From assembly GCF_015351395.1 (NCBI RefSeq), contig NZ_JADKPV010000001.1, forward strand, positions 496,001 to 560,000: DNA of 64,000 bases. The letters are read 5' to 3'. This stretch comes from Savagea serpentis (GTDB lineage Bacteria; Bacillota; Bacilli; Bacillales_A; Planococcaceae). The first letter of the stretch is position 1. Each line of letters starts with the position of its first letter. A program made the position numbers and the translations under genes. A model generated the notes under the pieces. That model searched no databases and was not told where the DNA came from. It worked only from the letters and a program-made list of their open reading frames with translations. Positions 1 through 8,897 of the stretch are shown piece by piece.

Positions 1-1
1 T

Positions 2-178
2 GAGATTTATATGCAAACAGATTACATTGAGATTGAGCTCTACACAGAAGGTAAAGATTTTGAACTTGAACAAAAGGTTCATGATATTTTGACAGAATTA
101 AATATTATCTATGGAAAATATGAAGCATATATAAAAGAAGAAAATCTTTTTATGCAGACATATGAACTAGAAATTTAA
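2..178 (+). CDS. Phage tail-completion/minor virion protein, C-terminal part
   Basis: An open frame runs in from before the window and ends at the TAA at 176-178, giving the last 58 residues of a protein. The acidic, Tyr-rich tail of the protein, and its position just before the major tail protein, resemble the small tail-terminator or head-tail joining proteins of siphoviruses (DUF806-like). Such proteins close the top of the tail tube. The start is outside the window, so length and domains cannot be judged. The family call rests mainly on position and a weak resemblance. Confidence 0.55.
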   Translation, partial: EIYMQTDYIEIELYTEGKDFELEQKVHDILTELNIIYGKYEAYIKEENLFMQTYELEI

Positions 179-180
179 AG

Positions 181-207
181 CACTCACATGTAATTGTGGG
201 TGTTTTT
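181..207 (+). terminator. Intrinsic terminator before major tail protein gene
   Basis: An 8-bp stem (181-188 with 195-202, one G-U pair) encloses a 6-nt loop and is followed by five T. It lies between the tail-completion gene and the major tail gene, inside what should be one late operon. It may be partly read through or serve as an RNA-processing or stabilising hairpin. Confidence 0.7.
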
Positions 208-242
208 CTATTAAAAAATTAAAATTAAAGGGGAAATTTATA

Positions 243-815
243 ATGACAAACAAAGTACGTTACGGACTAACTAATGTCCACGTTGCAGTAATTGAAGATG
301 TTAAAGATGACAAAGAAGTATACGGTGAGTTTCAACGTGTGCGTGGAGCAGTTAATTTATCACTAGACCCACAAGGTGACCAAACACCATTTTATGCTGA
401 CAATATGGCATATCATGTGTTCACGTCGAACGCAGGTTACGAAGGATCAATTGAATTGGCTGAACTTCCTGAATTTTTCTTGGAAGAAATCTTAGGAGAA
501 AAGAAAGTTAACGGAGTCTTAGTCGAAGATATTAACGCAAAGGGTAAATCATTTGCACTTGCATTTGAGTTTGATGGAGATAAGAAAGCAACACGTCATG
601 TACTCTATAACTGTACAGCTTCACGTCCAACTATCTCAGGACAGACAAACGCAGAATCAATTGAAGCACAGACTTCTGAATTAACATTTACTGCAGCGCC
701 AAGCGCTAAAGGTGTTGTACGTGCTAAAACAGCTTCAGAAACAGCTGATGAAGTATATAACACATGGTTTACAGCACCATTCGATGCTGAAGCAACAACA
801 ACAGAAGAAGATTAA
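243..815 (+). CDS. Major tail protein, phi13 family
   Basis: This 190-residue protein fits the phi13/TP901-type major tail protein family in length and in its opening MTNKVRYGLTNVHVAV and the central LSLDPQGDQTPFYADN stretch. It would polymerise into the tail tube. A strong Shine-Dalgarno (aaagggg) precedes the ATG at 243. The C terminus ends in an acidic Thr-rich tail (EATTTEED). It lies upstream of the tail chaperone and tape measure genes, which is the standard siphovirus order. Hairpins with T-tracts lie on both sides of the gene, which suggests its dosage is set separately from its neighbours. Confidence 0.88.
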   Translation: MTNKVRYGLTNVHVAVIEDVKDDKEVYGEFQRVRGAVNLSLDPQGDQTPFYADNMAYHVFTSNAGYEGSIELAELPEFFLEEILGEKKVNGVLVEDINAKGKSFALAFEFDGDKKATRHVLYNCTASRPTISGQTNAESIEAQTSELTFTAAPSAKGVVRAKTASETADEVYNTWFTAPFDAEATTTEED

Positions 816-822
816 TTATCAA

Positions 823-858
823 AAGGTAAGTCGGCTATATTGCTGATTTACCTTTTTT
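823..858 (+). terminator. Intrinsic terminator after major tail protein gene
   Basis: A 13-bp stem (823-835 with 842-854, containing G-U pairs) with a 6-nt loop runs into six T (853-858). It lies just before the tail chaperone gene and probably reduces downstream transcription relative to the abundant major tail protein. Confidence 0.75.
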
Positions 859-884
859 ATTTCAGAAAAATAGGAGTGGAACTA

Positions 885-1262
885 ATGGAAACAACAATGA
901 TGATTGGTGAAGAAGAATATCGCATTAAAGCGACTGCAATCACAGCTATGCACTACAGAAACCAATTTAAAGCTGATATTTTGGCTGATACTTTTAAAGC
1001 AATCGGTGGAGTAGAAAATATTGCAACGCTTCAAGAACTAGAAAACAAATCTGAATACAAACAAATGGAAGCATTGATTGATGGTTTTGACACTATCTTA
1101 ATTTATCAATTGACATGGGCATTTTTAAAAACAGCTGATTTAAAAACGCAACCGTTCGCCAAATGGCTTGATAGCTTACCATATGTACCTGTTACAGATT
1201 TAATTTTACAAGATGGTTTCTTAGAATTATTGGTTGGTAACATTCACCGTAAAAAAAAATAG
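885..1262 (+). CDS. Tail assembly chaperone, short (gpG-like) product
   Basis: The 125-residue frame starts at ATG 885 behind aggag (873-877). The longer in-frame start at 840 lies inside the terminator hairpin and lacks a ribosome site. By position, between the major tail and tape measure genes, and by its frameshift signal, it is the functional counterpart of lambda gpG, which coats the tape measure during tail assembly. The gene ends in nine A immediately before TAG at 1260, the slippery site for the extended product. No enzyme motif is visible, as expected for this family. Confidence 0.8.
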   Translation: METTMMIGEEEYRIKATAITAMHYRNQFKADILADTFKAIGGVENIATLQELENKSEYKQMEALIDGFDTILIYQLTWAFLKTADLKTQPFAKWLDSLPYVPVTDLILQDGFLELLVGNIHRKKK

Positions 1263-1486
1263 AAAATACGGTACAAAACAATGAACTCAGTGATGAAGAT
1301 ATTTTAACTACTGAGTCTTTTTTTATGACTTGTAAATTAGTTGGTCTAACACTAGACGACATGGAGATTATGACGATTGGTGATTGTCTAGATTATGCAA
1401 CCGATTATATCAGAATTAAAAATCAAGATAGCATGGATCAGCCACAAGTTAAAAAAGCAACTCAAGCTGATTTCGACAATTTCTAA
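885..1486 (+). CDS. Tail assembly chaperone, frameshifted (gpGT-like) product
   Basis: If ribosomes slip back by one base in the A run at 1251-1259, translation avoids the TAG at 1260-1262. It continues in the -1 frame from the ATA at 1259 to the TAA at 1484-1486, adding 75 residues for about 200 in total. The extension carries the segment GLTLDDMEIMTIGDCLDY, typical of the T-domain extension of tail chaperones in Gram-positive siphoviruses. The -1 frame is open throughout and stops 17 bases before the tape measure ATG. The coordinates span the full coding path and the frameshift is within it. Confidence 0.8.
1253..1259 (+). other. Programmed -1 ribosomal frameshift site (A AAA AAA)
   Basis: In the zero frame the sequence reads CGT AAA AAA AAA TAG, so the heptamer A AAA AAA is in correct register for a tandem -1 slip directly before the stop codon. 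The downstream frame encodes a plausible tail-chaperone extension. A stimulatory downstream structure was not resolved by eye. Confidence 0.78.
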
Positions 1487-1503
1487 AGAAAGGAGAGAGA
1501 TAA

Positions 1504-4500
1504 ATGAGTAGACGTATAAAGGGTATTACGATTGAGGTTGATGGCGAAACGAAGGGTTTAGATAAAGCTCTTGAAGGTGTCAACAAAAAATCTAGAGATA
1601 TCCAAAAAGAACTTAGGGATGTAGATAGGTTACTTAAATTCAACCCAAAAAATGTTGAACTATTAACTCAAAAAAAGAAACTATTAGCTGACCAAGTTAA
1701 AGCAACAGGTGACAAACTCAAAGGTTTAAAAGACGCTCAAGAACAGGTTACCCAAGCTTTTAAGAATGGTGAGATTAGTGAAGAGCAATATAGGAACTTT
1801 CAGCGTGAAATTGCTGAAACTGAATCTAAATTAAAGCACTATGAGAACCAATTAAAAAAGGTAGACTCTTCACAAAGAACTTTTGCTGAGAAAATGGCTG
1901 AGAGTGGTAAAAAAGTCAAAGAGTTTGGTCAAGGTATGCAGTCAGTTGGAAAAGAATTATCGATGAAAGTTACTGCTCCATTAGTTGCGTTAGGTGGTGT
2001 TGCTACTAAAATCGGAATGGACTTTAAAGCAGGTTTGTCTGAGGTACAAGCAATTAGTGGTGCAACAGCAAGCGAAATGGCACAACTTGAAGTAAAAGCA
2101 AGAGAGCTAGGATCTTCAACCAAATTTAGCGCAAGTGAAGTAACAGATGCGTTTAAGTATATGTCTATGGCAGGTTGGGATGTACAGCAATCAATCAGTG
2201 CAGTTGATGGTGTCTTATCTTTGGCAGCTGCAAGTGGAGAGGATTTAGCGCTTGTAGCGGATATAGTGACGGATGGAATGACAGCGTTCGGATTGGAAGC
2301 AAAAGAAGCAGGTAGATTTAGTGACGTATTAGCTTCAGCTTCATCAAGCGCAAATACTAACGTCGCTATGTTAAGTGAATCGTTTAAGTACGTTGCGCCT
2401 GTTGCTGGTGCATTAGGTTACTCAGTGGAAGATACAGCGTTGGCATTAGGGTTAATGGCAAATGCTGGTATTAAATCAAGTCAAAGTGGTACAAGTTTAA
2501 GAGCATCACTAACAAACTTAGTTAAGCCAACAAAAGCAATGCAGAATGTTATGGACGACTTAGGTATTAATATTAAAGATGCTAATGGCGAAATGAAACC
2601 AATGGAAGTTCTTTTGAGAGACCTACGTACAGCTTTCAGTACATTAACAGAAGACCAGAAAGCTAGTGCAGCTGCAACTATTTTTGGTAAGGAAGCAATG
2701 GCAGGTATGCTTGCAATCATCAACGCAAGTGAAGAAGATTTTAATAATCTATCTAATTCAATAAATAACTCTAATGGTGTGGCTAAAGAAATGGCTGACA
2801 CTATGCAGAACAACCTTAAAGGACAAATCACAAATTTGAAGTCTGCATTAGAAGAATTAGCCATTAAACTATACGATAATTTAGAGCCTGCTTTAAAAGG
2901 GATCGTTGGAGCAATCCAAGGTGCGGTGGATAAATTAAACGCTATGAGTCCTGCAATGCAGAAAGTTGTTGTAGGTATTGGGGTGTTATTAGCGTCACTT
3001 GGTCCATTAATGATTGTTGGTGGAACGTTACTAGTTGGTATCGGTCAGATTATGACAATGCTACCTGTGTTACTACCGATGATTTCAGCTTTGGCAGGAC
3101 CAATTGGTATTGTTGTGGGTGCAATTACAGCACTAGGTGTAGCATATGCTTTAATGCAACCTAAAGCAGATGAAGCTTTAATTCAGCAACAAAAACTTGC
3201 AGAAGCTGAACTTGAAGTAGCTAGAGCAACAACCGAAGCCAAAGATGCAAAATTAGCAGACATTGATGCAACCACTGAAAAAGCAAATAGTGTATTGTCA
3301 GCAATTCAGAACAATAACAAGTTGGTTGAATCGTTTGAAGCGCTAAGTGCTAAAAATAAACTTTCCAATGAAGAACTTCTTAAATTTAGAACGTTAAATA
3401 GCGAACTAGAACACACTACATCGCCTGAAGCTATTGCGAAAATTCAAGGTGAAATGGAAGAGTTGAAAAATAAATCAGGTCTGACAAATGAAGAGTTTAA
3501 TACATTTATGTCAACTCAAGACAGCTTAGCGCAACAACTTCCCGACACAGCTCTACTTTATGATGAATATGGTAACGCAGTTATCGGTGTAACTGACAAC
3601 ATTAAAGCATTAACAGAAGCAGAATTAGAGCGTATGCGTATTGAAGTATATGAAGAAATGCTTGCTGACATTCAGGAAATCAATACTGAACTCCAAGCTC
3701 AAGACCAACTCTTAGATGATATTTACAATACAGAAATTGCGATTGAAGAAGCTACTAAGGCAACAACAGAAGCTAAATCAGAAATTGCAGAATTAGAAAA
3801 AGAATCAGCAAGGATCGGTGCAGAACTTGAGCAATTGGCAGAAGGTAAATCTGCATGGGAGAAGTTAACTAGCAGAGAATATATCAAACAAAAAGATGAG
3901 TTATTACTTCAAAAATCATCTTTGGATGGCAAGATTAAAAAAGCACAAAAGAACCTTGAAGTTGAACAAGAATCACTTGCAACAAACAAAGAAACGCTTG
4001 AAGAATTAAAAAATCAACAATCGCAAAACAATGAATCAATAAAAAAGAGTAATGAGCAATATGATGTATTATTAAAAATACATTCTGAATCAACAGGTAT
4101 TACACTTGAAAAAGGTAAAGAAGTTGAGCAGATTGATAAAGCCATTAATGCTAACAAAAAAGATTTAACAGAACTAGAAAATAAGAAGAAAACACAAGGC
4201 GACACAAACGGTGAAATACAAAAAGCGATTGATAAACGCAATGAAGAAAATCGCAAATTAACTGAAGCAAAGACTGACCTTTCAACTATCCGAAAAAGTA
4301 ACCAAGAAATTAATGACAAGGTAACTGAGGGTAATAAAAACCTTGCAAAAAGACGTGAGGAACATGTTCAAGAAGGTAGAAAAATTGAGGAAAATAAACG
4401 TAAAGCTGAGCAACAGAATACTGTATTAGGTAAGGATATTAAAAAGAAAGTCGAAATCAATCAAACAAAAGATCCTGACGTGGAAAATAGCAAATGGAGT

Positions 4501-4911
4501 AAAGGTATCACAAAAGTTATTAGTTTCTTTACAAAAGGTAAAGCACCTGATGCTTATGCAGTCGGTACTAACTTCCATACAGGCGGTCAAGCTTTTATGG
4601 GAGAAGAAGGACTTGAACTATTTAAAGCAAACGGTAAATATGGAATTGCTGATTTTGGTTTATATGACCTTCCTGTCGGTGCGAAAGTATGGACAGCTGA
4701 CCAAACAAAATCAATTTTAAAGAACGGTCTAATTGATGGAATTGGTAAAGGTGTTACTGCACAAAAACAACAATCAATTAATCAAACAATCAACATTGAG
4801 CCTGCACCTATTATTTTAGATGGTCAAGTCATTGGTCATGCAACATTCAGCACAATTAATAACAATATGGGTAAACAACAAAATCTAGATAATTATTTAA
4901 AAGGAGTGTGA
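1504..4911 (+). CDS. Tail tape measure protein, TP901 family
   Basis: This 1135-residue protein is the longest in the prophage and directly follows the chaperone, as tape measure genes do. Residues about 20-150 are a charged coiled coil. Residues about 170-480 match the TP901 core, with the segment SGATASEMAQLEVKARELG and a long alanine-rich stretch. Hydrophobic segments lie at about 490-560, followed by Glu/Lys/Gln-rich coiled coil to about 1000. The C-terminal 100 residues are globular. It sets tail length. At about 0.15 nm per residue the tail would be roughly 170 nm, which is an inference. The GTG/TGA end abuts the next gene. Confidence 0.92.
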   Translation: MSRRIKGITIEVDGETKGLDKALEGVNKKSRDIQKELRDVDRLLKFNPKNVELLTQKKKLLADQVKATGDKLKGLKDAQEQVTQAFKNGEISEEQYRNFQREIAETESKLKHYENQLKKVDSSQRTFAEKMAESGKKVKEFGQGMQSVGKELSMKVTAPLVALGGVATKIGMDFKAGLSEVQAISGATASEMAQLEVKARELGSSTKFSASEVTDAFKYMSMAGWDVQQSISAVDGVLSLAAASGEDLALVADIVTDGMTAFGLEAKEAGRFSDVLASASSSANTNVAMLSESFKYVAPVAGALGYSVEDTALALGLMANAGIKSSQSGTSLRASLTNLVKPTKAMQNVMDDLGINIKDANGEMKPMEVLLRDLRTAFSTLTEDQKASAAATIFGKEAMAGMLAIINASEEDFNNLSNSINNSNGVAKEMADTMQNNLKGQITNLKSALEELAIKLYDNLEPALKGIVGAIQGAVDKLNAMSPAMQKVVVGIGVLLASLGPLMIVGGTLLVGIGQIMTMLPVLLPMISALAGPIGIVVGAITALGVAYALMQPKADEALIQQQKLAEAELEVARATTEAKDAKLADIDATTEKANSVLSAIQNNNKLVESFEALSAKNKLSNEELLKFRTLNSELEHTTSPEAIAKIQGEMEELKNKSGLTNEEFNTFMSTQDSLAQQLPDTALLYDEYGNAVIGVTDNIKALTEAELERMRIEVYEEMLADIQEINTELQAQDQLLDDIYNTEIAIEEATKATTEAKSEIAELEKESARIGAELEQLAEGKSAWEKLTSREYIKQKDELLLQKSSLDGKIKKAQKNLEVEQESLATNKETLEELKNQQSQNNESIKKSNEQYDVLLKIHSESTGITLEKGKEVEQIDKAINANKKDLTELENKKKTQGDTNGEIQKAIDKRNEENRKLTEAKTDLSTIRKSNQEINDKVTEGNKNLAKRREEHVQEGRKIEENKRKAEQQNTVLGKDIKKKVEINQTKDPDVENSKWSKGITKVISFFTKGKAPDAYAVGTNFHTGGQAFMGEEGLELFKANGKYGIADFGLYDLPVGAKVWTADQTKSILKNGLIDGIGKGVTAQKQQSINQTINIEPAPIILDGQVIGHATFSTINNNMGKQQNLDNYLKGV

Positions 4912-4916
4912 TGTGA

Positions 4917-5723
4917 GTGTTTTATTTTACAAATAAAAAAGGTGAACGCATTGAGTATGATACAAGTCGTATCATTCCTTTGCATAGTAATATTGCTACA
5001 CCTTCATATGACTACATTACTGAAACAACTGATTTAGGGCAAATGCTAGTGTTAGATAGACACTTACAGCCGCGCTCTATTGATGTTGTTTTTTTATTAA
5101 AAGGATATGACTTTCAAGACACTTATCTGTTGAGAGATGAATTATATCGACTCTTAGCGCAGGAAAAGGAATTGTATTTACATGAAAAAGAATTACCTTA
5201 TAAACGCTGGAAAGTCATTTTGCAAGGGGAACATATGGGAGATAAAGGCTATACATATGCAAGTTATAGCCTTTCTTTTCTTGCTATTAACGGATATGCA
5301 GAGTCTGTTGCAAGCACATTGAGTAAGAAAACTTTTGATGAAAATGTATGGCAATTTGGACAAGGCTTATCTTGGGATGAAAATAATAAATATATCCATT
5401 CAACTAACAAATTTACGATTAATAACATTGGGGATATTGCTATCAACCCTGCACAGATGCCACTAAAAATTGAAGTGTTAGGAGAAACTAAAAACCTACA
5501 AATTATTAATCATACCAATGGTAGCAAGTGGACATACAACGGTTTAACTTTAGCAAACGATAGGATCTTACTTGACGGTATCAACAGCTATAAAAATAAC
5601 ACTAATATTTTTGGGTCGACAAATAAACAATTAATCAAATTAGAACGTGGAAAAAATGAAATTGAACTAATTGGTGCAACAAATACAACAACAACATTTG
5701 ATTTCAGTTTTTATTATTATTAA
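4917..5723 (+). CDS. Distal tail protein (Dit), siphovirus tail component
   Basis: This 268-residue protein follows the tape measure, the usual place of Dit, the hub linking the tail tube to the baseplate. An upstream TGA at 4914-4916 limits the frame, so the GTG at 4917 with aaggag at 4901-4906 is the likely start. The N-terminal half, with LQPRSIDVVFLLKG and LYDELYRLL-like features, fits the belt domain of the Sipho_tail family. The second half is beta-rich with many Asn and Thr and ends in FSFYYY. No lysozyme or peptidase motif is seen. Confidence 0.82.
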   Translation: MFYFTNKKGERIEYDTSRIIPLHSNIATPSYDYITETTDLGQMLVLDRHLQPRSIDVVFLLKGYDFQDTYLLRDELYRLLAQEKELYLHEKELPYKRWKVILQGEHMGDKGYTYASYSLSFLAINGYAESVASTLSKKTFDENVWQFGQGLSWDENNKYIHSTNKFTINNIGDIAINPAQMPLKIEVLGETKNLQIINHTNGSKWTYNGLTLANDRILLDGINSYKNNTNIFGSTNKQLIKLERGKNEIELIGATNTTTTFDFSFYYY

Positions 5724-5740
5724 AAAAGGAGAGTTAAAAA

Positions 5741-8320
5741 ATGAAACAATTACGTAAAACAGGCAATCCATTGGACGCAAGTACACGTAACGACATTAAC
5801 TATAATTGGGATATCATCAATAAAGTTATGGCTGATTTAAGCACAAGTGAACAAGAAACAGTTAATCAATTTTTAGCTGTTAAAGGCGACATTGATAAAC
5901 TCAACAAAAAAGATGCTGAACTTATGCAGATGATTTTATCAAATACTAATTTAATTGAAGCCATGGACTTAGATTTAATTAAAGAGCAAGGCGATATTGC
6001 AGAACAAAAAGGAAACACTGCTAAACGTCAAGGGGATAAAGCACAATCACAAGGTGATAAAGCAGAGCAACAAGGTAACACAGCTGAACAACAAGGAAAT
6101 GAAGTAGTGGCTATTGGGGCAGCAGTCACTAAACAGGGTGAGTATGCCAAAGAACAAGGCGACTATGCAAAGGAAAAAGCTGAACTAGCTCAAGATAAAA
6201 TTACTGAGATTACTCAAGCACACAATGATTTAGATGCACTCAAAGTTGACGCAATCAAAGCTACACAAAATGCTAATACTCAGGCTGATAACGCAAAAGT
6301 TGAAGCAGAAAATGCTAAAAAACAAGCTGATTATACTCAGTCAATTGGTGATACTGTTGCAAACAAACTTGATGATATTGAAAGTGTAAAACAAGATGTA
6401 ATTTCCAAGGGTGAAACTACTCAAGCACAGGGTTTAAAAGCAAAAGAACAAGGCGACTATGCTCAATCGGTCATTGATAGCTATAAGCATGTTGGTGAAT
6501 GGCAAGGATCAGTGGAATACAAAAAGAACCAAGAAGTTTTATATAATGGTTCAACTTATCGTGCTATTGAAGATAATAAAGGTACACAACCGACTGATAA
6601 ATCTAAGTGGCAACTCATTGCACAACGTGGAGTAGATGGCGAAGGTGCTGTTGGTAGTGTCAACGGTATCATGCCTGATAGTGACGGTAATGTTAATTTA
6701 GGTGATATTGCTGATAAACAGTATGTGGACAACAAAATTTCAGAAATTCCCGAAGTAGACCTTTCAGCGTTAGAAACAAAAACTGATGCTACTGCAAAGT
6801 TAAAAGAAGCAAAGGAATACACTGACACTCAAATCAGTGCCATTCCCGAAGTAGATTTAACACCACTAGAAACTAAAGAAGATGCACAAGCAAAGTTAAC
6901 AGAAGCAAAACAGTACACAGATGAAAAAATCGGTGATGTGGATTTATCTGCTTTAGAGACAAAAGAAGATGCTACTGCTAAGCTGAAGGAAGCCAAGAGT
7001 TATACTGACACTAAGACAACAAATATGGAAACGACAACAGGTGCACAATCAAAAGCAACAAAAGCACTTGAAGATTCAAAAATCTATACAGACACTAAAG
7101 TATCTGAAATTCCAGTTATTGACACTAGTCAGTTCGTAACAACGGAACACGTAACACAAGATAATGTGACAACTGAAAACAATGGAACTGCTTTCGGCAA
7201 GGATACCGTAGCTCAATATACTGGTTCATTTGCAGCGGGTAGTGGTAGTGTTGCTAGTGGTGATTCAGCTGTAGCGCTTGGACAGAATTGTGAGTCTACA
7301 AGAGATTATACCTTTTCCGCAGGACATTATAGTAAAGCAACTGGTGCATATTCTATTGCATTAGGTAGAAGCGCAACAGCAGAGAAAATTTCTTCGATTT
7401 CAATAGGTCATGGCGCTAAAACATTGGGAGAATCTTCTGTTTCCATTGGTCAAGGCGCAGCCACTGGCGAAACAAGCATTTCAATCGGAGGGACTTACAG
7501 TAAAGCAAACGGTAAAAATAGTGTCGCAATAGGAGTTGGTAGCTCTAGTAGTGGTATTGAAAGTGTCGCAATAGGCAGAGGTTTTAGTGAAGGAAATCTT
7601 ACTGTTGCAATAGGAAATCGTGTTATAGCTTCAGTTCCATCATCTTTAGCTTTGGGGCAGTTTAACGTTGATAATGTCGATACTAATAAAATGTTAGTGT
7701 TTGGTCTAGGTGCTAACACAAGCAGTAGATTAAATGGCATGGTTATTACTAAAAGCGGAGATATGCACTTACTGGGTCAATACAAAACAGGTGGCGCAGA
7801 TTATGCAGAGATGTTTGAGTGGGAAGACAAAAACCCTGAAAACATTGATAGAGTAGCACTTGCGGTTACTTGGGGAGAAGGTGAATCTATCAAGTTAGCT
7901 AATTCAGGTGATGAAATCATTGGTGTTGTATCAGCAACTGCTGCAATTTTAGGTGATAACCCTGATGAGTGGGATAAGCGTTTTGTTACTGACCAATTTG
8001 GTCGACCATTACGCAAAGAATATACTGAAATCAATGAAGATGGAGAAGAAGAAACATATGAATGGTTTGTTGAGAACCCTGAGTATGATAAAAATGCTTC
8101 TTACACACCACGTTCTGAACGTCCTGAATGGGATGCTGTAGGTTTAATGGGTAAGCTTTATTGGATTGATGATGGTACTCTAGAGGTTGGAGATTATGCA
8201 ACTGTTGGTAGTAATGGTGTTGCTACTAAGGGTGATAAGAGTAATGGTTGGAGAGTCATGAAACGCATTAGTAAAAATGTTGATGGTAATAGTGGAGTAG
8301 TTAAGGTGTTTTTTAAATAG
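5741..8320 (+). CDS. Tail fibre with YadA-like head repeats and self-cleaving C-terminal chaperone (Peptidase G2)
   Basis: The protein has 859 residues. Residues about 80-130 are six 7-residue repeats of the pattern xxQGDxA, a coiled-coil signature. Residues about 250-298 resemble a carbohydrate-binding module 5/12 (VGEWQGSVEYKKNQEVLYNG). Residues about 345-460 hold roughly 30-residue repeats containing LETKEDAxAKLxEAKxYTD, as in trimeric phage fibres. Residues about 485-640 contain SVAIG/SIALG repeats like YadA-type trimeric adhesin heads. From about 685 (GADYAEMFEW) to the end it matches the Peptidase_G2 intramolecular chaperone, with FGRP and YTPRSERPEW. It likely binds host wall polysaccharide. 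It lies before the Tal gene rather than after it. Confidence 0.85.
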   Translation: MKQLRKTGNPLDASTRNDINYNWDIINKVMADLSTSEQETVNQFLAVKGDIDKLNKKDAELMQMILSNTNLIEAMDLDLIKEQGDIAEQKGNTAKRQGDKAQSQGDKAEQQGNTAEQQGNEVVAIGAAVTKQGEYAKEQGDYAKEKAELAQDKITEITQAHNDLDALKVDAIKATQNANTQADNAKVEAENAKKQADYTQSIGDTVANKLDDIESVKQDVISKGETTQAQGLKAKEQGDYAQSVIDSYKHVGEWQGSVEYKKNQEVLYNGSTYRAIEDNKGTQPTDKSKWQLIAQRGVDGEGAVGSVNGIMPDSDGNVNLGDIADKQYVDNKISEIPEVDLSALETKTDATAKLKEAKEYTDTQISAIPEVDLTPLETKEDAQAKLTEAKQYTDEKIGDVDLSALETKEDATAKLKEAKSYTDTKTTNMETTTGAQSKATKALEDSKIYTDTKVSEIPVIDTSQFVTTEHVTQDNVTTENNGTAFGKDTVAQYTGSFAAGSGSVASGDSAVALGQNCESTRDYTFSAGHYSKATGAYSIALGRSATAEKISSISIGHGAKTLGESSVSIGQGAATGETSISIGGTYSKANGKNSVAIGVGSSSSGIESVAIGRGFSEGNLTVAIGNRVIASVPSSLALGQFNVDNVDTNKMLVFGLGANTSSRLNGMVITKSGDMHLLGQYKTGGADYAEMFEWEDKNPENIDRVALAVTWGEGESIKLANSGDEIIGVVSATAAILGDNPDEWDKRFVTDQFGRPLRKEYTEINEDGEEETYEWFVENPEYDKNASYTPRSERPEWDAVGLMGKLYWIDDGTLEVGDYATVGSNGVATKGDKSNGWRVMKRISKNVDGNSGVVKVFFK

Positions 8321-8328
8321 GAAATTGT

Positions 8329-8360
8329 ATATGATGTAACTAAAAGGAGTTGCATCATAT
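8329..8360 (+). promoter_or_regulatory. Hairpin presenting the Shine-Dalgarno of the next gene
   Basis: Positions 8329-8341 pair with 8348-8360 (13 bp, one G-U), leaving a 6-nt loop AAAAGG. The Shine-Dalgarno AAGGAG is half in this loop, and the second arm ends exactly at the base before the ATG at 8361. Pairing can extend into the start codon. This would damp or regulate initiation of the 8361 gene. No T-tract follows, so it is not a terminator. Confidence 0.6.
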
Positions 8361-8897
8361 ATGTGGAGTTTAATCACAATTCAAGAATCACCTGAAATTG
8401 TAAGAGTCATTGTAGAAAGCGATAATACACCAATTAAATTAACAGACAATCTTACAGCGTGGGGAACACTTTTTGCCGTAATAGTATCCATAATTATATC
8501 TATATTCAGTTTTTATCAAGCACATAGGATTCAGAAAAATGAGCACAAACATTCTGTAAGGTTGCTTGAAATAAACAATAAGAAGGAACTTCTTTATAAA
8601 AAGATAGATGTACATGATAATTTTCGGGCGTTTTTACACGCAGAATATATTAAAGACAAACGTCATAATGTATTAAATGACACATTAATTTTATTTTTAA
8701 ATCAACATTATTCATTTTTAAGTGAAGAAGTTCAAGAGAAATTGAATCGATATAACAAAGAGATTTACGAAGGTATAAATGAACTTAAAAGTAAAGACAG
8801 GCTAATGCCTAGAAATAAGAGAAAAAAAGAACAAGATGCTATTATTCAGCTTATGGAAGCTGATTATGAAAAGTTGAAAAAGGAGTTGAATACATGA
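8361..8897 (+). CDS. Unknown single-pass membrane protein, prophage-encoded
   Basis: I do not recognise this 178-residue protein. It has an N-terminal segment of about 30 residues, one strong hydrophobic helix at about 34-52 (LFAVIVSIIISIFSFYQA), then a Lys/Glu-rich largely helical domain. This suggests anchoring in the cytoplasmic membrane with the charged domain inside. It is placed between two tail genes and overlaps the next start (ATG 8894) by 4 bases, so it is co-translated with a structural gene. The hairpin over its ribosome site suggests low or controlled translation. A lysogenic-conversion or superinfection-exclusion role is possible but unproven. Confidence 0.7.
   Translation: MWSLITIQESPEIVRVIVESDNTPIKLTDNLTAWGTLFAVIVSIIISIFSFYQAHRIQKNEHKHSVRLLEINNKKELLYKKIDVHDNFRAFLHAEYIKDKRHNVLNDTLILFLNQHYSFLSEEVQEKLNRYNKEIYEGINELKSKDRLMPRNKRKKEQDAIIQLMEADYEKLKKELNT

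Noticed and set aside
2481-2864. A 127-codon minus-strand frame opposite the tape measure gene
   Set aside because: Low-complexity antisense shadow without ribosome site or recognisable domain.
5990-6180. Short DNA repeats resembling a CRISPR array
   Set aside because: They encode seven-residue coiled-coil repeats in frame within the tail fibre gene, with no unique spacers.
7953-8141. A 62-codon frame on the plus strand inside the fibre gene
   Set aside because: It is an out-of-frame shadow of the strongly conserved Peptidase_G2 domain.
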